Notes: a model not told the origin generated them from the sequence alone. DNA of 64,000 bases from Draconibacterium sp. (GCA_016705335.1 JADIYN010000027.1:1-64000); one strand, 5' to 3'; counted from the stretch's first letter, positions 1 to 10,912 are shown. Made by a program: numbers and translations.

Positions 1-271
1 AAATAACACCTGAGAAAAATGCGCCAATAAAAACACCGACAACTTCAATAAATAACCACGACCTCAAAGGGCTTCCGGTTGTTCTGCTTCCGAATGCTGA
101 TAATAGGCTGTATTTGCATAATGTTTTGGCGCAACAGTTTTAACTATTGTAGCAACAACGCTTTTACGCCACCACTTGCGCCAAATTAAGCCTGTAATAT
201 AAATGTTGCCAACAACACCAGCCCCAGTAAAAGCCGGCTAAATATGGGTTCATAAATGGTTTTGCCTGCAT
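1..271 (-). CDS. YeeE/YedE family sulfur (thiosulfate) transporter, N-terminal part
   Basis: N-terminal part of a YeeE/YedE (DUF395) inner-membrane protein, a family that imports thiosulfate or related sulfur compounds. The ATG at 271 gives MQAKPFMNPYL, followed by a hydrophobic helix and a GASGG-like stretch. Near the window edge PLRSWLFIEVVGVFIGAF is readable, a recognisable segment of this family. Three or so one-base slips (near 235, 190 and 115) shift the frame, and the gene leaves the window at base 1. It follows the octaheme cytochrome and cytochrome b on the same strand, so a role in sulfur oxyanion metabolism is likely. The family call rests on remembered motifs in reconstructed frames and is moderately secure. 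Confidence 0.6.
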
Positions 272-282
272 ATCTTAAATTT

Positions 283-926
283 TTAACTTTTCTTTTCTTC
301 TGTTTTCCAGTTTGGCCAGCGTCTTCAGTTTCAATTTCCTCGTATCCTGTAATCATTGCTTTAATATTCAAGTATAAGTGTGCCCTGTGGTAGTCATATA
401 AACATGCACAATCAAAATGCAATCAGTAAAAAAGCCCCAAATGTGTGCCAGAGCGCAATTGTTCCAAGATCAAATTGGTTATCACCACCACTTCATTGGC
501 ATCAATTGTTTTGTCGAACATGTACAACAATCCCGAAATCACGACAACAGGAATCATAAACAGTTTGAATGCCAGGTATATCAACCGTTGTAGTGGGTTC
601 AATTTTTGAAGTGCCGTTTTTTTAGTTGGATGTTTTTCGCCCTTAAACATTCCAAACAGATAAAATCTAACTTGTGCAATTAAATACTTCTGCGTAGGAA
701 TATACTGCCGCCATTCATCAAAAGCCAGGTGCCAAAAAATGGCGAAAATAATCAGCACTATCAGCGAAATGGATGCAACACGGTGAAATTCGACAGCTTT
801 TTTAAACCCAAAAAGATGGATTGTATCATGAATTTCGAACCCGGATATTGCCAGAAAAAGCATAAGCGAAGCCTGCGACCAATGCCAAAAACGCTCAAAT
901 CGTTTATAGATATATACTTTATTCAC
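283..926 (-). CDS. cytochrome b561-type membrane subunit (frameshifted)
   Basis: Membrane cytochrome b that probably passes quinol electrons to the octaheme cytochrome encoded just upstream. It starts MNKVYIYKRFERFWHWSQ, and His residues in helix 1 (HW), in EFHR, in FWHLAF and in LWHTFGAF/LIVHVYM look like heme b ligands across four to five membrane segments. A missing T near 430 and another near 375 split it. After repair the reading continues to about MITGYEEIETEDAG. The 3' boundary is uncertain: a TAA at 283-285 in a neighbouring frame, just before the YeeE start, is my best guess. Its start overlaps the octaheme gene by 8 nt, which suggests translational coupling. It resembles thiosulfate/tetrathionate reductase-type cytochrome b subunits. 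Confidence 0.65.
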
Positions 927-2514
927 TGTCTTTTTTTGTTAGGATTTTGATTTTCCTTTCATTTCTTTTTCGATAGGCAGTTAGTATCGCAACGAATTTA
1001 TGGTTAAAAACCCCTGCTGCAGAAAGAACAACCAACCAAAGTCCTAATGAGTCGAGAATTACATTCCTGTCGCGCCCCGGCATATAAAAACCTGATAATT
1101 TGGCTAACCTTCCGTTATTTCGTGTATGACATTCAGCACAGGAAACAGAATTTTCTTTAGGTGCGACCATGTGGTTTACAGGCCAGTACATTATTGTATT
1201 TGTGAATCCATAATTACCGCTGAAAGGTAATCCAATTCGCTTCATTCCTGCTTCTGCCGCTGTATTCCAATCAAAATCAACCCAATAGGCACTGTCACCT
1301 GTTTCGGGAGCATACAGTTTTGGAATAATGAGATAGTTGTATTTTGTATCATAGATCTGGTCGCCGGTGTTTATTTTTACAGAACAATTTTTGAGTTTTA
1401 TCTTCAAATGAACCGTTTAACGAATTAATCTGAATTGGATGCCTTTAATTTTGTCACCCTACTAAATAGTGGTTAGCTGTGCCGTTAAACCAAACGTAAT
1501 CAGGTTGAACATTTTTTTTCCAAACAAAAGAACCTTTTATCGACATGTAATTGTGGTTTCCAAGTGAATCTTCTGTTTCAAACGGTTGCCCATTTTTCAT
1601 TTTTCCGGCTTCCGACCATTTCCAGTCCATTTTTGTTGCATTTACTTTTGCATAAGTTGGAATATGGCAGGTTTGACAAGCAATTCTTGCGGTGTGCGTG
1701 TTCAGGATTTCAGCCAAGTGGGGTGTTGAAGTGTGGCACTGTTCGCAAGTTGCACGGTTTTGGTTGTCAGATGAAACTGAATACAATCGACCTTTAATTT
1801 TATGATTTGTTGCGGTGTGGCATGCGGTGCACTCAGATTCAACCCATTCGAAGCCATATGAACGTCAACATCGCGATTACAATCAAGTTGCGCATCTTCC
1901 AAATCACCGTGTTTCACATTGTTTCCGCCGCCGCTGTAAAAATGACAAGAGCCACAGTTGCTTTTTTGTGGTAACCCAACACTTTGCGCCACTTGTTCAA
2001 GGTTAACATTTCTGTCGGGATAACCTGCCATTGAAGCGCCTTTCTGATAAGTTTCACTGTTGTCATGACAAACCATGCAATCTACATTTACAGCATTTTC
2101 GTAATTGTATTCATCGTTATTTGTCATTCCAAATCCAATGTGACATTTAGCACAGGCTTGTTCGTTGGTTTTCGATCCAATACAATAATTGTTGACCACA
2201 TTTTTCTTTCCAATAAATTCAATGCCGTGTCCTTCAATGTATCCGGCGCGTTCCCAGTTCCAGTGGGCCGAAGCCATTACTTCCTTCGGAGTTTCGGTGT
2301 GGCACGAAATGCAGGCAGCGGTTACTTCCTGCGGTGTTTTAAATTCTTTTTGAAGTTCAGGAAGTTTCCGGTGATCAACCGACGGAGTAGGTTTTACAGC
2401 GTATGTTTGTTTTAGTTTTTCGAGTTTAAGGTCAATTACTTCGCCCTGTTTAAAACGTTAACGGATTAGAATCACCAAAGTAATTGCAATGATTAATGCT
2501 ATAGTTTTCTTCAT
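919..2514 (-). CDS. octaheme c-type cytochrome, tetrathionate reductase (OTR) family (frameshifted)
   Basis: Periplasmic multiheme cytochrome. Reconstructed across frames it has exactly eight CxxCH motifs, in order CISCH, CAKCH, CMVCH, CGSCH, CTACH, CEQCH, CQTCH and CAECH. The NNYCIGSKTNEQACAKCH segment resembles OTR proteins, which reduce tetrathionate and also nitrite or hydroxylamine in vitro. The start at 2514 (MKKTIALIIAITLVIL) gives a signal anchor. A C-terminal hydrophobic stretch followed by RKRNERKIK suggests a membrane tether. Damage: an in-frame TAA near 2458, a slip near 1850 that moves the fifth heme motif out of frame, and another near 1440. Cytochrome b and a YeeE/YedE transporter follow on the same strand. 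The physiological substrate cannot be read from sequence. Confidence 0.75.
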
Positions 2515-2585
2515 ATATTATTGATTAATATGAATGTAGAATAATTACGTAATGCAACTTCAAATTTATTAATACACAAATGTTC

Positions 2586-2670
2586 ATATTTTGAAAATAT
2601 AAATTTGCAAATTTAATGAACTCATGTTCATATGCAAATGTTTATATATTTATTCAAAAAATATTTTGAA
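2586..2670. promoter_or_regulatory. cluster of four palindromes upstream of the octaheme cytochrome operon
   Basis: About 70 nt upstream of the cytochrome start lie ATATTTTGAAAATAT (2586-2600, perfect around a central G), AAATTTGCAAATTT (2601-2614, perfect), ATGAACtcatGTTCAT (2616-2631) and TTCAAAAaataTTTTGAA (2653-2670). They sit in the non-coding gap 2515-2767 and are the only obvious signals there. They could be regulator operators controlling the sulfur operon. AT-rich sequence gives some palindromes by chance, so binding is an inference. Confidence 0.35.
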
Positions 2671-2767
2671 ATAGGGAGAAATGGTTGGGATAATTGTCTG
2701 TAATTAAAATAGGTATACTTAAACTACGTGAGATTTAAGTATAAAAAGTTCTGTCGATGAGTAATGA

Positions 2768-4414
2768 TTATGGAAGTGCTGATTTCACCTTTTTCTCCAA
2801 CTCCCGCAAGTGTTCCATCTTTTCGTTCCAGAAATTCGCGGATTCCTTCGTCGTGTTCCTTAACCCGTTTATTGCCAAATTCGTAGATTTTGTTTACCAA
2901 ACCGTCAGAAAATCACGGTCGTGGAAACAAGGATTAAAGTACCGTCAAATTCCATCAACGCCTGCTTTAAAATATCTTTCGTGCGAATATCGAGGTGATT
3001 GGTGGGTTCATCAAGAATTAAAAGATTAACCGGTTCGAGCAGTAATTTTATCATTGCCAGCCGGGTTCGCTCGCCACCGGAAAGTACGCTCACATATTTG
3101 TCCCAATCATCGCCGCCAAACATAAATGCGCCCAGAATATCTTTTATTTTGGTTCGAATATCGCCCTTTGCAACGTCGTCGATTGTTTGGAAAACGGTGA
3201 GTTTTCATCTAAAAGTGAAGCTTCGTTTTGCGAAAAATAACCAATCATAGAATTGTGACCAAGCGACAAAGTTCCGTCGTAATCAATTTCGCCCATAATT
3301 GCTTTTACAAGCGTGGTTTTCCTTCACCATTTTTGCCCACAAATGCTACTTTTTCGCCACGCGAAATACTAAAAGTTGCATCAGAAAATACCAAATGATT
3401 ACCATAGGATTTTCCCACCTGGTCGGCAATTACAGGGTAACTTCCCGATCGCGGCGACGGTGGAAAACGCAAACGTAAATGCGAAGTATCCACTTCATCA
3501 ACTTCAAGGATTTGCAGTTTTTCGAGCATTTTTACCCGCGATTGTACCTGCAGTGTTTTTGAATATGTTCCCTTAAAACGTTCAATAAACTGCTCGGTTT
3601 CGGCTATCATTTTCTGTTGTTCCTCAAATGCTTTTTGTTGCTGCTCACGACGTTCACGGCGCAGTTCGATGTATTTCGAATAATTTACTTTATAGTCGTA
3701 AATGCGGCCCATTGTAACTTCAATGGTACGGGTTGTAATATTATCGACAAAAGCACGGTCGTGCGAAATTACAATTACAGCTTTTGCTTCGTTTACCAAA
3801 AACTCTTCCAACCACTGCACCGATTCAATATCGAGGTGATTGGTTGGTTCATCGAGTAAAATAAGGTCGGGTTTTTTCAGCAGTATTTTTGCCAATTCAA
3901 TCCGCATGCGCCAGCCACCGCTAAATTCGCTCGTTGGCCTTTGAAAATCATTGCGTTCGAACCCGAGTCCGAGCAGAATCTTTTCTACTTCAGCATCGAA
4001 ATTAATTTCACCCTGGCTGTACAACTTTTCGCTCAATTCCGAAACCTGTTCGATAATTTTGCTGTATTCATCTGATTCGTAATCGGTTCTGACCGTTAAT
4101 TGTTCATTTAATTCGTCAAGCAGGATTTGCATATTCAATACTTCTGAAAAAGCCTGAGAAGCTTCTTCGAAAAGATTGCGCTGATTATCGACCATTAAAT
4201 GTTGCGGTAAATAAGCAATTACCGCGTCTTTTGGTGCCGAAATTTTACCGGCAGTCGGCGTTTGAGCACCTGCTATAATTTTAAGTAAAGTAGATTTTCC
4301 TGCCCCGTTTTTACCCATCAAAGCAATTCGGTCTTTGTCGTTCACAACAAAGTTAATATCCTTAAAAAGTGTCGTCCCGCTAAATTCTACCGCCAGCCCG
4401 TCAATTGAAATCAT
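2768..4414 (-). CDS. ABC-F family ATPase (frameshifted)
   Basis: Soluble protein with two ATP-binding cassettes and no membrane segment, as in the ABC-F ribosome-associated translation factors (Uup/EttA/YheS-like). Cassette 1 has Walker A GKNGAGKST, signature FSGGWRMR and Walker B LILLDEPTNHLD. A charged linker rich in R, E and Q follows (about residues 240-275). Cassette 2 has GKNGEGK, LSGGERTRLAM and LLILDEPTNHLD. Slips near 3310, 3195 and 2925 break the second half; the repaired length is about 549 residues, ending at the TAA at 2768. Its ATG overlaps the stop of the upstream thioredoxin-like gene by 4 nt (4411-4414). Which ABC-F subfamily it belongs to is not resolvable here. Confidence 0.85.
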
Positions 4415-5866
4415 GTATGAATTTTAAAATCAGGCGGCAAAGATAATGATCCAAAACTATTTCCCTTGATTTCTCTGTCGTTGAAAAGTTCCTGCTGAAT
4501 GAAAGCCCCAAACTGTTGCTCAAAACCATCGAGTGGTGCTTTGGCAGCTGCAAATTTTACCTTGTGATTTTCGTCAAGCAGGTAACATTGTGGAAACGAC
4601 CGAACTTTATATGCATCAATAAATTCGTTGTTTTCGTCAATTAGTTTTATTCCGGGAACTTCGGTTTCAGTAAAAAACTTTTTCATTTGACTTGCATCGG
4701 TTTTACGCAACACAATAAATATCTCCAGATTTTTTTGAAATTTCTGTTGAATTGCCGGCAGGTATTTCAGGTGCTCACGGCAAATTACCATTTCGGTATC
4801 AGCAAAAATGAGGTATTTGTATTTTTTATTGTTTTGATTTGTGCAGATATTTTCTCCTTCCAAACTTTTCAAACAAATTGCCGGCGCTGAACTTTCGGGT
4901 TGTAAAAAAGTAATTTTTGCTGAAATATTATTTGCCGCTTCCCTGATAATTTGGTTTTTGTGGTTTGTAAACCTAGTCGATTTCACCATTTGCAGGATTG
5001 AACTTTTATTAAAATCACCTGAATAATAAGCGTCGTGCAGCATTTTAAGCAGAACTAAATCCAATATATCGTTGGCTACTTTGTATTTTGCCTTTGTAAA
5101 ATCAGCCAAAAACGAAATATTTCCCTGGTTAACAGCTTTGCGGATTTCATCTCCTTTTACTGATTTTACTTCAAAACTCAACTGTCCGTTAAAAGTTTTA
5201 TTAAAGAGCTCAGTAAATGCCGGATGCAGCCAGAATTGTTGTTTTACGTTTGAAAACATTGCTGAATAATCTTCCGGTTTTAATCGAAACACTTCGGTTT
5301 CAATCATTTTCAGTGATAGCATTTTGTGGTTAACAAATGATTCATTTTTTATTGTGCCAGATTTTTTATCGAGAAAATATACAAGCGAATCGAAAATTGA
5401 TCTGGATTGCCGAAAATAGAGTTGATCAAAATATTTGTCGGTTAGTTGATTTAGTTGTGAAGTAAAATCAGAAATTTGGTTGTTTAGTTGCTGTTTATTT
5501 TCGGTGGCAAACCAAAACGAAACAGGTTCGAAATAAGGGTTTTTCTGTTCGGCGAACGATTTTTCGCGTACCGGGGGAAGTTGAAGTTTGATGGTCTGGT
5601 TGGGTTCAATAAATAACATTCCGCGGTAAATTCCAAAATCACAAAAAACAAAATCGGTAGTTTGTGTTTCGATGGTTTTTGAACACTTCCCTGTTTTGTC
5701 AAATTCAAGTACAAAACAAGATTTGTTGTCGATGAAATCGGGTCCAGAATAACTGAAATTAAAGCTTCTGCCCGGCATATTTTGCATTGTCGCATTGAAT
5801 TGTAACAGCAGAAAACACTGTTAATGAAAAGAAAAGAAAAAAGAAAAATGACAGTAAAACGCGCAT
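4411..5866 (-). CDS. secreted thioredoxin-fold protein, TlpA/AhpC-like (one frameshift)
   Basis: Exported protein of about 485 residues. The ATG at 5866 gives MRVLLSFFFFLFFSLTVFSA, a clear signal peptide, so I prefer it to the internal ATG at 5787; a slip near 5775 separates the two parts. The first 300 residues resemble the N-terminal region common in Bacteroidota TlpA-like proteins. The last 150 look like a thioredoxin fold (YKYLIFADTEMVICREHL, then VRSFPQCYLLDENHKVKFAA), but the usual CxxC is replaced by MVICREH, so it may lack disulfide reductase activity. It lies 2 nt downstream of coaD and overlaps the ABC-F gene. Function is not established. Confidence 0.6.
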
Positions 5867-5868
5867 GT

Positions 5869-6363
5869 TTAGCTATTTGATTTTTTGCTGTTCATTTTGA
5901 ACTCTTCCATGTCGAGGCCTTTTGGAAGAAACTGGCTTGCATCGCCACCATGAAAAACAATATCGCGAATAATTGTGGCATTTACAGGAGTGTGTTCCGG
6001 CAAGGTAAGCAGGAAAACTGTTTCGATTTCGGAGTGCATTTTTTTGTTGATTTGCGCAATTGCACGTTCATATTCGAAATCGGCTGAAGTACGCAAACCC
6101 CTTAGAATATAAAGTGCACCAACTTCCTTGCAAAAATCAACAGTCAGTCCGTCGTGCAACCGCACCTCCACTTTGTCAACATCCTTAAAAACCTGGTTTA
6201 TCCATTTAATCCTTTTTTCGATTGGGAAAAAAGATTTTTTGTTGGCGTTGAACCCAATCATCACAATAATCTTGTCGAAAAGAGGAATTGCACGGCGAAC
6301 TATCGATTCATGACCGATATGAAAAGGATCGAAAGATCCCGGGAATATGGCAATTTTTTGCAT
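5869..6363 (-). CDS. coaD: phosphopantetheine adenylyltransferase
   Basis: Cytoplasmic enzyme of the fourth step of coenzyme A synthesis: 4'-phosphopantetheine plus ATP gives dephospho-CoA. The frame is intact, 164 residues, the usual family size. It shows the nucleotidyltransferase signature FPGSFDPFHIGH near the N terminus (the HxGH motif), then YILRGLRTSADFEYE and the ISS-like LLTLPEHTPVNATIIRDI segment. The start at 6363 gives MQKIAIFPGSFDP, as in other CoaD proteins. It heads the minus-strand group with the thioredoxin-like and ABC-F genes. The 166-nt gap upstream separates it from a plus-strand glycosyltransferase. Confidence 0.95.
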   Translation of the reverse strand: MQKIAIFPGSFDPFHIGHESIVRRAIPLFDKIIVMIGFNANKKSFFPIEKRIKWINQVFKDVDKVEVRLHDGLTVDFCKEVGALYILRGLRTSADFEYERAIAQINKKMHSEIETVFLLTLPEHTPVNATIIRDIVFHGGDASQFLPKGLDMEEFKMNSKKSNS

Positions 6364-6515
6364 TTTGCTGTTTTTTCCAAATTTAAGCTAAAAAAGCATT
6401 TACAAAAACGATATGCAAATTTAGTTTATTGCTTTTTTATGGCTCAATGCAAACATTAAGGATTAAAAACCGAGAATAAAACATAATTTCAATGCGCTCG
6501 TTTTTACAGTAATTA

Positions 6516-6523
6516 TATCTTTG
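6516..6523 (+). promoter_or_regulatory. putative -7 promoter element TATCTTTG
   Basis: TATCTTTG matches the Bacteroidota -7 consensus TAnnTTTG and sits directly in front of the 5'-truncated glycosyltransferase. No convincing -33 TTTG is visible at the expected spacing, so support is modest. Confidence 0.3.
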
Positions 6524-6531
6524 CGCATTAT

Positions 6532-7125
6532 TTAATATTCAGCATTTCTGATAATTCGGGAGAAGTAATCGACAATTATATCAGCAGTCATCCTGCTACC
6601 AATATGAAACTTTTCCACCAGCCAGTGAATATGGGAAAAGGCGCTGCGCTGCACCGTGGAATTGCTGAGGCAACCGGCGATTGTATCGTAATTCAGGATG
6701 CCGATCTGGAATATGACCCACGGGAATACAATGATTTACTTAAACCTATGGCAGAAGGTAATGCAGACGTGGTTTATGGTTCGCGTTTTATGGGTGGAAA
6801 TCCGCACCGAGTACTTTTTTTCTGGCATTCCGTTGGGAATAAATTTCTTACAACAGTTTCAAACATGTTTACAAATCTCAACCTAACAGATTTGGAAACA
6901 TGTTATAAACTTTCAAAACAGTATTATTAAAGGACTTGAATTAAAGAAAAAAGGTTTGGTTTCGAACCTGAAGTTACTGCCAGAATTTCGCGAATCCCAA
7001 ATATCCGAATTTACGAGATTGGTATTTCATATTATGGAAGGACCTACGAAGAGGGGAAAAAGATTGGTTGGAGAGATGGTTTTAGAGCGTTGTGGTGTGT
7101 TTTGAAATACAATATTGTTAGATAA
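6532..7125 (+). pseudogene. GT2 glycosyltransferase, 5'-truncated and frameshifted
   Basis: Polyprenyl-phosphate-sugar-type glycosyltransferase family 2 (dolichol-phosphate mannose synthase-like). Visible are DNSGEVIDNYI, the nucleotide-sugar region HQPVNMGKGAALHRGI, IVIQDADLEYDP (the DxD-like metal site), VVYGSRFMGGNPHRV, and the C-terminal RTYEEGKKIGWRDG with the stop at 7123-7125. Slips lie near 6910-6960. Unlike other genes here it also lacks the first 40 or so residues (no VVIPVYNE strand): the open frame runs from a promoter-like sequence straight into the post-DDxS region, with no start codon before 6604. One-base errors cannot explain that, so it is either a real 5' deletion or an assembly join. 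Confidence 0.6.
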
Positions 7126-7335
7126 TTTATTTTCAAATTTCGAGTTAAAATACATTGGGAAAAAGAATTGCTGAATAATAAAACTATTTTCAGATTAAGT
7201 TTCAAATTTAAAATATTTTACAATCTGAAAAATAAAAAATATAAATTTGTGAACCGCAATGGATTTGTTCTTTAGACAATTTCTACAGGAGATTGAAATG
7301 AAGTGAATTCTTGTAAAATATCAGACCAGTCCTAA
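7126..7335. other. intergenic AT-rich spacer
   Basis: No gene is visible between the two glycosyltransferases. TAAATTTG at 7243-7250 resembles a -7 element for the next gene, and the remainder is AT-rich with no coding pattern on either strand. Confidence 0.4.
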
Positions 7336-8044
7336 ATGAAATTAAGTATAATAGTACCATTGTTTAATGAGCAGAATGATATTCTGGTGGTGTTAAACCA
7401 ACTTTCTACAACAGAATACCCTTCCTGTTTGGAAAATGTCAATTTGTGATTATCGATGATCATTCAACTGATAATTCCTATGAAGTTGTTAAGGATTTAT
7501 TGCTGACCGGAAGGATTTTAAGCTGTACAGACACGAAATTAATAAAGGAAAAGGGCTGCTGTTAAAACAGGCATCGGTTTAGCCACAGGCGATATTTTTA
7601 GTTCAGGACGCTGATCTTGAACTTAGTCCATCAGACATACCTGCAATGGTTAATGCAATGAAAGATTTAAATGTACAGTTTATTAATGGTTCGCGATATT
7701 TACCCGGAATTGCACGTCCTCTTGCTTCATATAAAAGATATTGGGGCAACAGGCTTTTTACTAATCTTACCTCTGTGGTAATTAATGTGAAACTTACTGA
7801 TATGGCCTGTGGTTATAAATTAATTCACAGAAATCTATATGAAAAAATTGATTTGAAGGAAAATCGGTTTGGCTTTGAGGCAGAACTAATCATTAAAGCA
7901 CTTCGGATAAAGAGGAACAATGTTGCAGAAGTTCCAGTGAAGTATTTCCCCAGAAATGCGGGAGAAGGAAAGAAACTGAATAATATTGATGCTTTTAAAA
8001 TTCTTTGGACAATTTTCAAATACGGAGTATTACGATTTAAATAA
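7336..8044 (+). CDS. GT2 glycosyltransferase, polyprenyl-phosphate sugar synthase type (frameshifted)
   Basis: Cytoplasmic-face glycosyltransferase that probably transfers a sugar from a nucleotide donor to a polyprenyl phosphate. The ATG at 7336 gives MKLSIIVPLFNEQND, the classic GT2 first strand. VIIDDHSTDNS, HEINKGKG and VQDADLELSPSD (the DxD site) follow, with GSRYLPGIARP and the C-terminal FGFEAELIIKALR. Slips near 7427, 7525, 7550 and 7610 split the first third; from 7646 the frame is clean. Repaired length is about 237 residues with no C-terminal membrane helices. It precedes a multi-span membrane protein by 6 nt. The lipid-linked sugar would be the likely donor for such a protein. Confidence 0.75.
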
Positions 8045-8050
8045 TTAACC

Positions 8051-9415
8051 ATGTTGAATAAGAAAAACATTATTTCAAAAGCAAGTATATATTTTTGTGT
8101 GCTCTCTGGTTGTGGTTATATTAGTTGCAAGGAACTGGACCAGGACAACAAGGTAATAGTGGCTGACGTAGTAAGTTATTATGCTTGTTTACCAGCAACA
8201 TTCATTTTTAATGATTTAAAACTTGAAAAGAGAAACTTATGACAACGGATTATTTTGGCCGGAACCTTTACCTGATGGAAATAAGGTAATTAAAACCAGT
8301 ATGGGGATGTCAATACTATACTCTCCTTTCTTTTTCATTTCTCATGGAATTGCAAAAATTACGGGGGAAAGGGCAAATGGTTATACTTGGATTTATAAAG
8401 CAGGTCTTTTGCTAAGTGCAGTGGTATATTTGTTAATTGGATTATTGTTTTTACGACGCATTTTAATAAGTTATTTTACAGACCAAATAACAACTTTGAC
8501 CATAATTACCATTGTTCTTGGTACGAATTTATTAAACTATTCAACGTATGTGCGTGTATGTCGCATTCGTACAATTTGCATTAATAAATGTATTTATATG
8601 GTTCACGATTCAATGGTACAAATCTCCAAAAATGTTCAAATTGATTCTTTTAGGCTTGCTTGGGGGTTTAATCACCCAGGTTAGACCCAGTAACATAATT
8701 GTGCTGGTTTTCTTTTTTCTCTATGGTATTTCTTCATTTGAAAACTTGAAACAAAGAATGATGTTGATTTTTACAAAAGTTTCATTGGTTTGTATTAATG
8801 GGTATTGCTTTTATTGTTTGGATACCTCAGATGATGTACTGGTATTCTATTACTGGTCATTTCTTTGTGAATTCATATCCTGATGAACAATTTTTTTGGG
8901 GAAATCCTCATTTCATTGACGGACTTTTCAGTTACCGAAAAGGATGGCTGTTGTATACACCGGTTATGATTTTTGCGCTTTTAGGGATTCCTTTTTTATT
9001 CAAAAAGCTAAAAGAATTTTCATGGTCAATATTAATTTTTATTTTATTGGCTTACTTATATTATCGTTTCATGGTGGTGTTGGTGGTATGGAGGATCTTT
9101 TGGAATGAGATCATTTGTGGATTATTATGGTTTACTTTCAATTCCAATGGCACTCTTATTCACCCAACTATGGAATCATAGAAAACTTCATAAATCAATA
9201 GTTTTAATTATTGTCTTTTTATCAGTTTTACAAAATAACTTCTTTCTGGAAAAGTATAAAAGAAGTTCAATACATTACGATTCAACTTCTAAAGCATCAT
9301 TCTGGCTGTTCGTTTTGGATTTTAAGTCCATAAGGAAGGATGGGAATTATTGGAAAACCCCGATTATGCGAAAGCACTTGAAGGTATTGATGCCGTTGCA
9401 AGCGAAAAAAAGTAG
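8051..9415 (+). CDS. multi-span membrane glycosyltransferase-like protein (heavily frameshifted)
   Basis: Integral membrane protein of about 455 residues after repair, resembling GT39/GT-C-type proteins of Bacteroidota that use polyprenyl-linked sugars. Recognisable pieces are DVVSYYACLPATFIFNDL after the first helix, KTSMGMSILYSPFFFISH, TQVRPSNIIVLV, FFWGNPHFIDGLFSYRKGW and SFVDYYGLLSIPMALLF, each between hydrophobic helices. At least five slips (about 8225, 8545, 8800, 9090 and 9355) break it. The last frame ends in NPDYAKALEGIDAVASEKK with TAG at 9413-9415. It follows a GT2 gene by 6 nt. Acceptor and product are unknown; the GT-C label is inference from topology and context. Confidence 0.55.
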
Positions 9416-9516
9416 GATATACTTATCGTATTTAACCTTAAGTTATAAATCGTCAATTTTTACTATTTTGTATGGTAACTCAGTGGAAAGATTAAAATAT
9501 TTATGATTTAAATTGT

Positions 9517-10894
9517 CTATTCCCCATTCAGCCAAAAATCGGCTCCTAAAAAAATATTACTGGTCCCCTCAACATATTTTACAAGCCTGTTGACATCATT
9601 TGCAGGGAAAATAGTTTGAGTTGGGCAATTAGCCGTTATTGAACTTAACATTAAAGTTTCGAAAGAATATGACCAGTAAGTGGTATAATGCTTTGTAATT
9701 CAATACTTTCTATAATAAATTTTCAGTTGGCAACTTTGAGGTTTTAATAAGCAGTTCCTGGTTAAAACGTATTCTTTCCCTGAATGCTTTTCCCTGTAAC
9801 ATAATTCTATTTACGCTTATAAGTATAACCAATGTCAGGAACATTGTTTTAATTAATCTGTATTGACTATTCATTTTAAGTATTTCATTTAACAAAGGAA
9901 CAGAAACAAGCAAAGAGATTGGCATAAAAGCTCTTTCCATCATCATATCCGAATCGCCCTGATTATATGTAAGAAGTGTAATTAACATAAATAAAACCGA
10001 GATGCCCAGTTGCCATAGAAGATGTAAATACTTTCTTTTTAAAATGAAAGTTATTATTAGTATGAATTCAAAGATTAGAATCCAAAAGTACAACCCGAAT
10101 TTTCTGTCCAAAAAGAAATTCGTACTGTATGCCTGCGGTAATTCGAAGATGATTGAAGGTGTTTTAAACAATTCTGAAAAGAATTTCCCTTCATATGAAT
10201 TTTCGTCAGTAAGGAGAACTTTTGCAACAGCCAAGCCAACAACAAAGCACATTAAAATATATGGTTTTGCCGATTTAAATTGTTTTTGATCGATGGCGCT
10301 GTATCCAATTACAAAAATAAGAGTATAAAGTGCCACCGGATGTGCAAAAAAAGAAAGAAGGATAATTAGACAAGCAAGTAGAATCTGAACAATAGTATAT
10401 CGAAAGGAAGAATATTGGAGTATTGCAAAAACCAAAACCGAAAAAACAAGACTTTGATGAGTTTCAGTTACCGGATGAAAAAATGACTGACTAATGCAGA
10501 TTATCAATATTAGCACAATTGACAACCCGGCAGAAGTATTTTTTAGAAGTTTTATACATATAAGAAAAATGATGAAGTATAGAAAAATGAAAGACAAAGA
10601 AAAGATTATTGTTAACAATTTCAAATTAAATCCAAGTTTAATAGCAAGAATTACTGGAATTTCCGGAAGTACTGCACCGTACCTGTATGCTTCAACATTG
10701 ATCTTTTCGAAATTAATGATCTTAAAAAACTGAAATGCTGAATCAGCAAATAAAATCCGTTCTTTATAAAAATAAACTGAAGCTAAACATAAAGGACAAA
10801 AGACAAATACCCAAGAATAACAAATTCTAAGTCCCTGTTTTTTTTTATGAACATACTGATTTTCATCGCAAATAATTTGAAGTAAAATATCCAC
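9517..10894 (-). CDS. multi-span membrane protein of unknown function (one frameshift)
   Basis: Hydrophobic protein of about 459 residues with roughly eleven membrane helices and no motif I can name. The N terminus MDILLQIICDENQYVHKKK is cytoplasmic and basic. A loop with YRYGAVLPEIPVILAIKLG after the first helix recalls the first periplasmic loop of GT-C glycosyltransferases. The frame breaks near 9712. In the next frame the protein continues with KHYTTYWSYSFETLMLSS and ends GADFWLNGE at 9517, a soluble tail that an uncorrected reading would lose. It converges with the plus-strand membrane protein (100-nt gap) and lies just after a DUF2079-like gene, so a part in surface glycan assembly is plausible. 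Confidence 0.45.
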
Positions 10895-10912
10895 AAAAAT
10901 TTTTATGCTGTT

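Noticed and set aside
2456..2462. In-frame TAA in the octaheme gene as a possible recoded codon
   Set aside because: Stop recoding as Sec or Pyl uses TGA or TAG, and the position lies just after the signal anchor in a region full of indels; two compensating slips explain it.
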